DNA from: DATAWK01 sp036267255
Lineage (GTDB): Bacteria > Acidobacteriota > Terriglobia > Terriglobales > Acidobacteriaceae
Direction of reading: 5' to 3'
Length of the DNA: 64,000 bases
Assembly: GCA_036267255.1 (NCBI GenBank)
Contig: DATAWK010000043.1
Location: forward strand, 124,001 to 188,000
The notes beneath the pieces were generated by a model. It made no database searches. It worked only from the letters and a program-made list of their open reading frames with translations, and was not told the DNA's origin. Position 1 is the stretch's first letter. Every line of letters starts with the position of its first letter. Shown piece after piece: positions 53,088-61,040 of the stretch. Position numbers and translations under genes: made by a program.

Positions 53088-56000
53088 CTAAAAGGAAATG
53101 CGACCATTGAGTTGCATGGTTCGACCGCCGACACTGACGCTCGTAATGTTGTTGATCTGGCCCGGACCGATGTTGTCGTTAGGCAGACCAAAGCTCGGAT
53201 GATTGATAGCGTTAAATGCTTCCCCGCGTATTTGCATATTTACGCTTTCCCAGATATGGAAGGTTTTCCCAATCGCCGCATTTATCAGCAAATAATGCGG
53301 TCCATACAGGCTGTTTCTCCGCACATCTCCAAAAGTTGCAGGCGCAGGTGTGGCGTATGCAGCCGGATCGAACCACTGGTTGATGGTTTGCTGGCCTGCA
53401 TGTGGACTGCCCACTTGGTTCGGATACAGACTGCCCGCCTGGGCATAGGAGGTATTATTTGCCATCACGGGAGTGAATGGGCTGCCCGAGGCCCAGACAA
53501 TCGTCGGAGCCAGTTGCCAGCCTCCAATCAATTCATCGAGTATCCGGTTGTTATTCAGGAAGCGTTGCCCCCTGCCAACTGGAAGGTCGTAGATTGCAGA
53601 TCCCTTGAACGCATTTCGGACGTCGAAGTTGGAAGCCCCGTAATTTGCCGACGGATTATAGGAACTTTGGAATCCTTGTGTGCCAGCATAGCCACCCCAC
53701 CCGGAAGAGTCGATATTGTCAAGCATGTGCGACCAGGTATAGTTCACATTGAACTGGAGGCCATCGCTGAAGCGCCGTGTCATCGACGCCTGTAACGAGT
53801 TGTAGTTGGAATTGGCGTTGTTCGTGCTTCCAGAAATACTCTGAAACAGTGGATATGGTCGACCGCATGTGGTGGATCCCGGGGTACAGATGGCATCGTT
53901 GGGATTGAGCCTGCTTGCGGGTACTTGATTGATATCCACCGGGAAGTTGAGATTGTAGCCGTGGCTGGCCACGTAGGCGAATTCCGCCACCATGTTGCGA
54001 CCCAACTCGCGCTGTACACTCGCGTTCCATTCAATGATCTTTGGAACCGGGTCGTGGTATTGGTTGTAGGTCACTCCCTGCCCGTTATAGGCCTGTGGCG
54101 TAGTTGGGGCGTTCAGATATAACGAATTGATACTCTGCCCGGAAGGCTGGGCCGTCGAATTTCCATCTGAATCCAATTGCACGACATCGTAGACTCCGTT
54201 AGTACTATCGTACGAGTTGCCACTGGACCCAAAGGCAGTCCCCATACCGGCGCCGGATGTGTCGATGCTCCATGTGTATGCGTACAGACCAACGCCGCCA
54301 CGAATCACAGTGTCTGGATGAGCCTGATACGAGAATCCAAACCGTGGAAGGAAGGTATTCCATACTGGCGCCTGCAATCTCGTACGACCGTTGGCATGGG
54401 AAAATCCGTACCACATCGCTCCAGGGGTATTGTTTGCAGGATTGTTAACGGTTGGATCGAAGGAGCGCATATTGCCCTTTACCTCCGACCAGCCCGTCGT
54501 ACCCTGCCAGCGTAGCCCGACGTTGAGAGTGAAATTTGGACGGACCTTGATGTCATCTTGTATGAAGGCTTGTGGAAGCTTGAGTCTGCCACCGTATTCC
54601 GGGGTGACCCCAGCGTTCCATGCATTGACCTGCCCAAGCAGAAAGTCTGCGTAGGGAACACCGGAGTTGTTGGTTGCGCCCTGTGTTGCCGCAGTGTACA
54701 CACCATTGAACTGCATCTGGCCACCGTTGATATTGCCCCACGCTGTGGAATCCGCGCGATTGATCAGGAACTCTCCGCCGAAGTGCAGAACATGTTTGCC
54801 GCGAATCATGGTGATTACATCGGAAGGATCGAAGGCGTATTCCTTATAAACGCTATTCGATTCCGGTTGTAGCTCCAGGCAACAAGCGCCATAGATGGCG
54901 ATATCCGGAAAAACGTCTGCCTTAGCGAACTTCCAACCCAGCTTGGCTGGGAAGCCCTCGTTGATCGAGAATGGCGTATAGAAGGCCAGATTATCTGTAA
55001 ACCCAAGGCGTGCTTCGTTGATGGTGTCCGGACGAATCGTCCATACGTCCGATACCTGGGCGGCGTCACTGTTTCCGTCCCCATGCTGACAGTTGATGGG
55101 ACAGATTCCCTGATTTAAGGAAACGGCTGGATTATCCGATTCGGTTACCGAGATGACTATGTGGTTTGTGGCAGTCACGTTGTAGTCGAGGCGGCCAAAA
55201 TATTTCGTAAACGGATTGCTGCTCGGAACGTTGTAGAAAAAATTGTTCGTGGTGATGCCGTTTACCATCGTGCCTGCTCTATTTGGCTCTGGATAATATG
55301 CCTGAACGGCTTTGGCGACGGAATCCATCATGCCTACGGGAATCTTGTTGCCGTTGTGGTATTCGTTCGCAAACGACTGGCGATGCACCACTCCGGCTGA
55401 GTCCACGGTCTGTGTCGTTGGATCGTAGAGCGTTGGTTGCCCGGTAAAGTCGCCTAACCGCATTGCATCGGTAGGTACTGTCGTAAAGTCGTTGGATGCA
55501 CCGCCGTTGTCGATGGTCTTGTCGTAGTCGAAGAAGAAGAAGAGTCGCTTCGGCAGGATCGGGCCGCCAATGGAAAATCCATAATTGTTGTAATGCAAAA
55601 TAGGCACGGCCGCGTTCTGTCCAAAGGAGTAGGGAGCGGCATTGAGCGCATTGTTCTGGAAAAATTCGTATCCTGCGCCGTGAAACCGATCTGTGCCGCC
55701 TTTGCTGATCTGGTTAAACATTACGCCACCGACACCGTACTGGGCTGAGAAAGTGGATGTATCGATTTTGACTTCCTGCACCGTTTCGAGAATGTTGACG
55801 TTAGAGTTCATGCTCATGGGAACCGTGGTTGTCGCGCCATCCGAAAGAACCGTGTTGAAAGGAAGGTTTCCGTTGACGGATGCCGTCGAGCTGGATGCCT
55901 CATTGCCCATGTTGTAGTTGACGTTCGAGGCGCCCGGAAGCAGTTGTACAAAATTCTCCCAGTCCGCGCCAACCTGAGGAAGCTCCATCAGACTCTTGGA

Positions 56001-56414
56001 CTGCAACGTGGTAGATTGCGAACCCGTTTCCGTCGACAGCAGCGGCACGTCTGTATTCACGACGACTTTCTGCGTCTGTTCGCCCACAATCAGCAATCCA
56101 TTCACTGTTGTGGTTCCTACCTCCAGAGTAATAGGACCACGTTGGTACGTGGCGAATCCATCCCTGGTAAAGGTAAGAAGATAATGGTCCGGAACAATCG
56201 AGCCAGTATCGTACAAGCCGGCGCCGTCGGTCACGAAGGTGCTGGTTACGTTTTTATCCACATCCAAAACGGTAACCGTCACTCCGGGCACCACGGCCCC
56301 ACTTTTGTCAGTGACCGTACCGCGAATGTCGCCGGAGTTGGTATTCTGTGCGACCGCTACGAGGACCGGCCACATCAAGACCAGAACAAGACTTCCTCGA
56401 ATCCACTGCCTCAT
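53088..56414 (-). CDS. Second Oar-like TonB-dependent receptor
   Basis: Outer-membrane receptor of 1108 residues. A signal peptide (GSLVLVLMWPVLVAVAQ) is followed by a carboxypeptidase-regulatory-like domain (DIRGTVTDKSGAVVPGVTVTVLD), a plug region (SLMELPQVGADWENFVQLLPGAS), and a long beta-barrel closing with MQLNGRISF. The ATG at 56414 has an excellent AGGAGG ribosome site. It heads the second glycan locus and is transcribed away from the regulator, ROK kinase, SIS protein and GH2 genes. Its upstream region contains a degraded inverted copy of the ROK gene start, so its promoter region may have come from that duplication. It probably imports the oligosaccharide processed by the GH2 enzyme. 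Confidence 0.9.
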   Translation of the reverse strand: MRQWIRGSLVLVLMWPVLVAVAQNTNSGDIRGTVTDKSGAVVPGVTVTVLDVDKNVTSTFVTDGAGLYDTGSIVPDHYLLTFTRDGFATYQRGPITLEVGTTTVNGLLIVGEQTQKVVVNTDVPLLSTETGSQSTTLQSKSLMELPQVGADWENFVQLLPGASNVNYNMGNEASSSTASVNGNLPFNTVLSDGATTTVPMSMNSNVNILETVQEVKIDTSTFSAQYGVGGVMFNQISKGGTDRFHGAGYEFFQNNALNAAPYSFGQNAAVPILHYNNYGFSIGGPILPKRLFFFFDYDKTIDNGGASNDFTTVPTDAMRLGDFTGQPTLYDPTTQTVDSAGVVHRQSFANEYHNGNKIPVGMMDSVAKAVQAYYPEPNRAGTMVNGITTNNFFYNVPSSNPFTKYFGRLDYNVTATNHIVISVTESDNPAVSLNQGICPINCQHGDGNSDAAQVSDVWTIRPDTINEARLGFTDNLAFYTPFSINEGFPAKLGWKFAKADVFPDIAIYGACCLELQPESNSVYKEYAFDPSDVITMIRGKHVLHFGGEFLINRADSTAWGNINGGQMQFNGVYTAATQGATNNSGVPYADFLLGQVNAWNAGVTPEYGGRLKLPQAFIQDDIKVRPNFTLNVGLRWQGTTGWSEVKGNMRSFDPTVNNPANNTPGAMWYGFSHANGRTRLQAPVWNTFLPRFGFSYQAHPDTVIRGGVGLYAYTWSIDTSGAGMGTAFGSSGNSYDSTNGVYDVVQLDSDGNSTAQPSGQSINSLYLNAPTTPQAYNGQGVTYNQYHDPVPKIIEWNASVQRELGRNMVAEFAYVASHGYNLNFPVDINQVPASRLNPNDAICTPGSTTCGRPYPLFQSISGSTNNANSNYNSLQASMTRRFSDGLQFNVNYTWSHMLDNIDSSGWGGYAGTQGFQSSYNPSANYGASNFDVRNAFKGSAIYDLPVGRGQRFLNNNRILDELIGGWQLAPTIVWASGSPFTPVMANNTSYAQAGSLYPNQVGSPHAGQQTINQWFDPAAYATPAPATFGDVRRNSLYGPHYLLINAAIGKTFHIWESVNMQIRGEAFNAINHPSFGLPNDNIGPGQINNITSVSVGGRTMQLNGRISF

Positions 56415-56549
56415 ACTGCCTCCTAGAGAAGTACCTCTGCTTGCGCTTGATAAACTTGCGCTTTATCTTTTGTCCTCATTCTGGCCTCTGCTGGGAAAAG
56501 CCAGCCGTTGGACAGTCTGCATCGAACTGCATCGAACAACGCATGCATC

Positions 56550-56645
56550 TCACGCTCTTTGCCATTCCATGTCAGCAACTACTTGCATCGCATTTGGTCG
56601 AGGACAAGTGGAAGCGATTCCCCACGCTTCTTGAGCATTTTGCAT
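56550..56645 (-). pseudogene. Fragment of a duplicated ROK kinase N-terminus
   Basis: The minus strand from ATG 56645 reads MQNAQEAWGIASTCPRPNAM and then VVADM before a stop at 56550. The intact ROK protein starts MRNAQESQGIASTSLRQNAM followed by VVAGVDAGG. It is a short dead copy, 31 codons, between the TonB receptor and the regulator. Confidence 0.75.
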
Positions 56646-56812
56646 TGGCTGAAGAATCAGGTGAGCAGAAAAGGATCGCAACGCTAATATTTTTCATTTC
56701 CACTTATTTCGCTCTGCGAAAGCTCGCGATACATGAAAGAGACCCATCTACGCACAAAACAGAGCCATCTTATGTATTTTGTGGGTATATTCGCGTTGAT
56801 AACTCCTATTGA
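56550..56812 (-). repeat. Left arm of an imperfect inverted repeat (degraded copy of the ROK gene 5' region)
   Basis: Read on the minus strand, this stretch aligns with 58432-58665 on the plus strand over more than 200 bases, with a few small indels and one gap of about 20 bases. A near-identical block starts GTGAGCAGAAAAGGATCG at 56660 on the plus strand; its partner appears when 58500-58565 is reverse-complemented. The intervening 1.6 kb holds the hybrid regulator and a small open frame. Confidence 0.8.
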
Positions 56813-56849
56813 CATCCGATCTTTTATTGGCCTAGATTGTTACGCGTAA
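56809..56849 (+). promoter_or_regulatory. Promoter and palindromic operator candidate of the hybrid regulator
   Basis: TTGACA (56809-56814), 18-base spacer, TAGATT (56833-56838). The perfect palindrome TTACGCGTAA (56840-56849) covers the expected transcription start and the first base of the ATG, implying a leaderless or near-leaderless mRNA under self-control. GTTACGCGT recurs at 58485-58493 upstream of the ROK gene. Confidence 0.5.
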
Positions 56850-58015
56850 TGAAATTGAAACCTTTCGCGCCGAACAGCGCACCTCAGCGTTCTTACAAGG
56901 TGGAGGCAGTAGCACGTGCATGCGACATCTTAGCCACATTCTCATCGTCCTCTGAAGTGCTGGACCTCAAAGTGATCACGGAGCGCTCGCAGCTAAACAA
57001 AGTTACGGTTTTCCGCATCCTTGGAACATTAGTAGAAAAAGGCTTGATTGATCGGGCAGGGCCTCGAAGTTATCGCTCGCGGCTTCAGCCACTCAACGTC
57101 AAACGATTTCGAGTTGGCTATGCGGCACAGAGCTCAATCGTTCCATTCACCTCTGCGGTAACCGATAGCTTGGTGGAAGCAGCTTACGCAGCGAACGTCG
57201 ACTTAGTTGTTCTCAATAACAATTACAGTCCGACTGTGGCTCTCCGAAATGCAGACAAATTTTTAGATGAGGGTGTCGATCTTGTTATCGAATCTCAGAT
57301 TTCAAGTAAAGTGGCGGCACATCTCACCGCGAAATTTTCCGCCGCAAATGTCCCGTTTATTGCCATCGATATTCCGCACCCCGGAGCCGTATATTTTGGA
57401 GCCGATAACTACAAGGCAGGTAAAATAGCAGGTCAATACTTGGGAATGTGGGCATCCAAGCACTGGAAGGGTGCAGTCGATCAGATTATCTTTGCGGAGT
57501 TCGACGCTGCCGGCCATACGTTGGATGCGCGGTTAACTGGGATTTACGACGGAATTCTTAAACTATTGCCCCAATGTCGCCATGTGCCAGTATTTCACTA
57601 TGGGACAAAGGCTCATTTTGAGAACACCTTGCACATTCTTAGAAAGCATATAAGACTGCATGCCGCTCACAGAGTTCTAGTGGGAGCGGTGAACGATCCT
57701 TCTGCATTGGGTGCATTACAGGCATTTCGCGAGCTGGGAATTGAAAATACGTGTGCAGTAGCCGGACAAGGCGCTTGCCTGGAAGCACGCGACGAACTGA
57801 GACGTCGAGAGACTCGGTTCATATGTTCGGCGGCCTATTTCCCGGAAAACTATGGGAGCCAAATCATCCGCCTTGCATTGGATATTTTGAATGGCCGTCA
57901 TGTGCCACCCGCTATATTCACCAGCCATGAACTGGTCACCCCCGCGAATGTTGACAAGATCTACCCCAACGACATACTTCTGAAAACCAGGTTCTTGCAT
58001 GCCGCAGTTCATTGA
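56849..58015 (+). CDS. Hybrid transcription regulator: IclR-type HTH fused to a sugar-binding periplasmic-protein fold
   Basis: The product (388 residues) has an N-terminal winged helix with IclR-family spacing (YKVEAVARACDILATF ... LDLKVITERSQLNKVTVFRILGTLVEKGLI; residues about 15-70). A type-I periplasmic-binding-protein fold of the LacI/RbsB kind follows (VDLVVLNNNYSPTVALRNADKFLDEGVDLVI ... VPFIAIDIPHPGAVYFGADNYKAGKIAGQYLG), where a sugar should bind. IclR regulators normally carry a GAF-like effector domain, and LacI regulators a LacI HTH, so this pairing is unusual. ATG 56849 is used; a TTG at 56837 is in frame. Flanked by the inverted repeat and divergent from the TonB receptor gene, it probably controls the locus in response to the imported sugar. 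Confidence 0.82.
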   Translation: MKLKPFAPNSAPQRSYKVEAVARACDILATFSSSSEVLDLKVITERSQLNKVTVFRILGTLVEKGLIDRAGPRSYRSRLQPLNVKRFRVGYAAQSSIVPFTSAVTDSLVEAAYAANVDLVVLNNNYSPTVALRNADKFLDEGVDLVIESQISSKVAAHLTAKFSAANVPFIAIDIPHPGAVYFGADNYKAGKIAGQYLGMWASKHWKGAVDQIIFAEFDAAGHTLDARLTGIYDGILKLLPQCRHVPVFHYGTKAHFENTLHILRKHIRLHAAHRVLVGAVNDPSALGALQAFRELGIENTCAVAGQGACLEARDELRRRETRFICSAAYFPENYGSQIIRLALDILNGRHVPPAIFTSHELVTPANVDKIYPNDILLKTRFLHAAVH

Positions 58016-58106
58016 ACTTTGAAAACGTCAACCAGCAGTGGGCGGCGTGTTGGATAGTGGTGCAGTTTAGTTTTCCACTGCACGACGAGCAGCGGTAGAT
58101 GTGGGC

Positions 58107-58280
58107 ATGTCGGAAAAATTATCCCGTACAATCCCTGCGAATGACTTTGTTGCCGAGTCCCTCGAAGAAGTGAATCGCCTTCCTCCGAGCCAAGCCGAGA
58201 AAGCTACTATCCTTCGTGAAACTGCGAAGCGTTATTGTGCGATGCCTTCAAGAACAATGGTACGGGTGTGGGAATGGTAA
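58107..58280 (+). CDS. Small hypothetical protein, 57 residues
   Basis: ATG 58107 opens MSEKLSRTIPANDFVAESLE and ends with VRVWEW before TAA 58278-58280. It is charged, helical and without signal peptide. Small proteins of this style (a helix followed by a CAMPS.TMVRVW ending) look like real genes rather than noise, but I cannot name a family and the ribosome site is poor. It lies between the regulator and the right arm of the inverted repeat. Confidence 0.35.
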   Translation: MSEKLSRTIPANDFVAESLEEVNRLPPSQAEKATILRETAKRYCAMPSRTMVRVWEW

Positions 58281-58431
58281 TTCACGATGCAACCAGAGGA
58301 ATTTGGGCCTATTGGGATCGAACGGAGATGTATGCTCTCGGCGATGAGCTGGAAGTCGAAGGAATAACCTCTGCGGCACGGCGGGTCTTGAATTTCACTG
58401 AGCGTAATAATCCAGGCCAAGAAAAGATCGA

Positions 58432-58665
58432 ATTTCGATGGGTGTTCTCAACCCAATATACCGACAAATACACAAGATGGCCCTGTTACGCGTTTCGCTA
58501 GTTTTCATAGAGCGAAATAAGTGGAAATGGTAAATATTAACGTTGCGATCCTTTTCTGCTCACTTATTCTTCAGCCAATGCGAAATGCTCAAGAATCTCA
58601 GGGAATCGCTTCCACTAGTCTTAGACAAAATGCAATGCGAGATGTGGTTGCTGGCGTGGATGCCG
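58432..58665 (+). repeat. Right arm of the inverted repeat (intact ROK gene 5' region)
   Basis: Counterpart of 56550-56812. It includes the GTTACGCGT motif (58485-58493), the block around CGAAATAAGTGGAAATG at 58513-58529, and the first codons of the ROK gene. Confidence 0.8.
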
Positions 58666-59606
58666 GAGGAACGCGGATCAAGATCGGTTTGGTCGAGACA
58701 TCCGGACGAGTAATTTCCAGTGAGATCTTAAGAACAGCGGATTGCACCGACGCTGAGAGCTTTCTGAATTTGGTTGTTGATAACATCCGAGCCTTGGCAC
58801 GTGCTGCCTCCGTCCAGGTTACAGCAGTCGGCATCGGGTGTCCTGGTCGCGTCGACTTTACATCTGGCAAGGTCCTATGGCTCAAAAGCAAGCTGGAATT
58901 TCTCGAGGGCGTCTCGCTCGCTGAAAAACTCGGTGAGCGACTTGCCTGTCCCGTCATCTGCGACAACGACACTAACGTGATTCTGACAGGTGAAGTGCGC
59001 TATGGCGCTGCCCGGGGATACCGAGATGTGATTGCGATTTCTGTCGGCACCGGTATTGGTGGCGCGCTCCTTATCGGAGGATCCATGGTGCGTGGCCACA
59101 ATTGGGCCACTGGTCACTTTGGTTATATGTCACTCAATCCCCTTGGCCCAAAGCATGTTTGCGGGAATACAGGAATATTTGAGGAGCACGTATCGCAAAG
59201 CGGAATCCAGCGACAAGTACGTAAAGCTCTTGATGCGGGGGAAGCCTCACAACTGACAAGATACCTTGCGCATGGCAAAGCGCCTGAGATGCAGGAGTTG
59301 TTCGATGCAGCGGAAGTCGGCGATCCGCTTGGCAGCCGACTGGTAGAACACCTGATTTCTGAGCTTGGAGTGCTGATCGCCAACCTAGTGTATACACTCG
59401 ATCCCCAACTGGTTCTTCTTGGAGGGGGAGTATTAACGCATCGCCCCGGCATTCTCGATGTTATACAGCGCCAAGTGGTTGGACGACTTGACTGCCTATC
59501 GCCTGGCACTACGGAGATTTTGCTGATGACGCTGGGCGACGCCGCCGGAATTCTTGGTGGCGCAGCTCTGGCAATGGACGCCATTCATCAAACGCAACAG
59601 GGCTGA
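58578..59606 (+). CDS. ROK-family sugar kinase
   Basis: Cytoplasmic kinase (342 residues from ATG 58578) of the ROK family, phosphorylating a hexose or N-acyl-hexosamine with ATP. GVDAGGTRIKIGLVETSG is the phosphate-binding start, CDNDTNVILTGEVRYGAARG holds the catalytic Asp, and ISVGTGIGGALLIGG the second nucleotide loop. The usual zinc motif CxCGxxGCxE is degraded to HVCGNTGIFEE, keeping one Cys, though the preceding GHFGY His is present. Start 58578 is chosen because this reading frame, but not the region upstream of it, is kept in the duplicated fragment; GTG 58521 would add 19 residues. It stands 19 bases upstream of the SIS gene (same operon). Confidence 0.87.
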   Translation: MRNAQESQGIASTSLRQNAMRDVVAGVDAGGTRIKIGLVETSGRVISSEILRTADCTDAESFLNLVVDNIRALARAASVQVTAVGIGCPGRVDFTSGKVLWLKSKLEFLEGVSLAEKLGERLACPVICDNDTNVILTGEVRYGAARGYRDVIAISVGTGIGGALLIGGSMVRGHNWATGHFGYMSLNPLGPKHVCGNTGIFEEHVSQSGIQRQVRKALDAGEASQLTRYLAHGKAPEMQELFDAAEVGDPLGSRLVEHLISELGVLIANLVYTLDPQLVLLGGGVLTHRPGILDVIQRQVVGRLDCLSPGTTEILLMTLGDAAGILGGAALAMDAIHQTQQG

Positions 59607-59625
59607 GATGCCCAAGAGGAGAAAA

Positions 59626-60897
59626 ATGACCAAAGAGACCGCAATGCATATGCCTCGCTGGGCAAAATCGATCATGAAAAAACATGGAGTCAATGAGCCT
59701 CCCCCAGCAGGAGTGGTGCCGGACTGGCTACGCGCAGAAGTGGAAGAGACACCGCTCTGGTATATCATCCGCGAAGCGAAGGAGGTCCGTCGCTCTCATC
59801 CGTACCTTCTCGTTGAGGAACTGCGCAAGCAGCCTGAGCAGTGGCGTGAAATTCTGCGCAGCTTGCCACCGGCAATTGAGACGGTTGCCAATGCCATCGT
59901 GACACGAGGGGTGAAGGAGATTATCTTTACCGGTTGCGGATCTGCTTTTTTCACGGCGCTGCATGGCAGCTTTGTGATGGAACGGTTGACCGGCATCCGC
60001 TGTCGCGCTGTGGAATCATTTGAGCTTCTCCATTATTTTCCGGAAATCGACCCAACTCGGACAGCCGTGGTCGCGCATTCAGGGACGGGAGGCAGTATCG
60101 AGACGCGCGAAGCGCTCGGGGAGGCGCGTAATCGGGGATGCCTCACGATCGCTATGGTCAACACTCCTGGCAGTCCGCTTGAGAGAATTGCCGAACACTC
60201 CCTTTGTTACGAAACGGCACAGGGATGTGGTCCGTGCATCAATGTGATCAGCACGAGAATCCTGATCCAGACGCTACTCGGAATTGAGATAGGGCGTCGG
60301 TTAAACCACGATGGCGATCTGATTTCGGTTCTCCATTCGCAAATTGCGCGTTGCGCTGAAATCGGGGAAGAATTTCTGCGTACTCAGGAGGACCTGATCC
60401 GTTCCTTGGCTGAAAGCTATAAAGATACAGCGTCATTTTTTCTGGTCGGCACGGGACCCAATTACTTCTCAGCCCGTGAAGGCACACTCAAGATCGAAGA
60501 AGAGAGCATCTGCGTGTGCAAGGCCTATCGGCCAGGCGACTTTCACCACGACGTGATCTCCATCCTTGGGCCGAGCAACTGCACTATCGCAATTTCCGGC
60601 AATGAAGCTACCAACCCGCGCATTGCTGATTGCCTGGACGTCGCACAAGCCGCTGAGTCGGGGACCATCGCGGTCGTCTTCGACGGCAATGACAGCCTTG
60701 CTAACCACGCAAAGCACACAATTCGGCTCACGGGCGGTATCGATGAGCTTTTAACGCCCATCCCGCTGACGTTGGTATTCCAATTATTCGGCTATTATCG
60801 CGGAGTCGCCCGCGGCTTCAATCCAGATGCGCTGCGAACAGACCATTGGCCAAATGCTAAGGCGTGGATTACAGCCTTTCCCATTGGCACGCATTGA
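59626..60897 (+). CDS. Double-SIS-domain phosphosugar isomerase/deaminase (AgaS/FrlB/GlmS-C type)
   Basis: Cytoplasmic protein of 423 residues with two sugar-isomerase (SIS) domains. The first has IIFTGCGSAFFTALHG and VVAHSGTGGSIETREAL; the second has FFLVGTGPNYFSAREGTLKIEEES with Glu residues that bind the phosphosugar. Relatives release ammonia or an amine from an amino- or fructosyl-amino-sugar phosphate, or isomerise it. Placed right after a ROK kinase, it likely acts on the kinase product, so the pathway probably handles an amino sugar or a glycated compound. Start ATG 59626 has AGAGGAG just upstream; ATG 59608 is an alternative. The exact substrate is open. Confidence 0.82.
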   Translation: MTKETAMHMPRWAKSIMKKHGVNEPPPAGVVPDWLRAEVEETPLWYIIREAKEVRRSHPYLLVEELRKQPEQWREILRSLPPAIETVANAIVTRGVKEIIFTGCGSAFFTALHGSFVMERLTGIRCRAVESFELLHYFPEIDPTRTAVVAHSGTGGSIETREALGEARNRGCLTIAMVNTPGSPLERIAEHSLCYETAQGCGPCINVISTRILIQTLLGIEIGRRLNHDGDLISVLHSQIARCAEIGEEFLRTQEDLIRSLAESYKDTASFFLVGTGPNYFSAREGTLKIEEESICVCKAYRPGDFHHDVISILGPSNCTIAISGNEATNPRIADCLDVAQAAESGTIAVVFDGNDSLANHAKHTIRLTGGIDELLTPIPLTLVFQLFGYYRGVARGFNPDALRTDHWPNAKAWITAFPIGTH

Positions 60898-61040
60898 GGA
60901 TGATGTGAAGCCTCGAGCTGAGCTCATGAATTCCGGGATTCTGAAAGCAAGCTGTACAAGACCCATTCCCGAAGCAGAATTCATGCTCAGCTCGCGGCAT
61001 CATAATAAGACCGCCTCTAGCGCTTATAGAGGGACTGTTT

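Noticed and set aside
58235..58501. Open frame of 88 codons between regulator and ROK gene
   Set aside because: It overlaps the 57-codon frame and runs into the inverted repeat; the duplicate arm breaks this frame with an indel, so I do not call it a gene, though a remnant of an older gene is possible.
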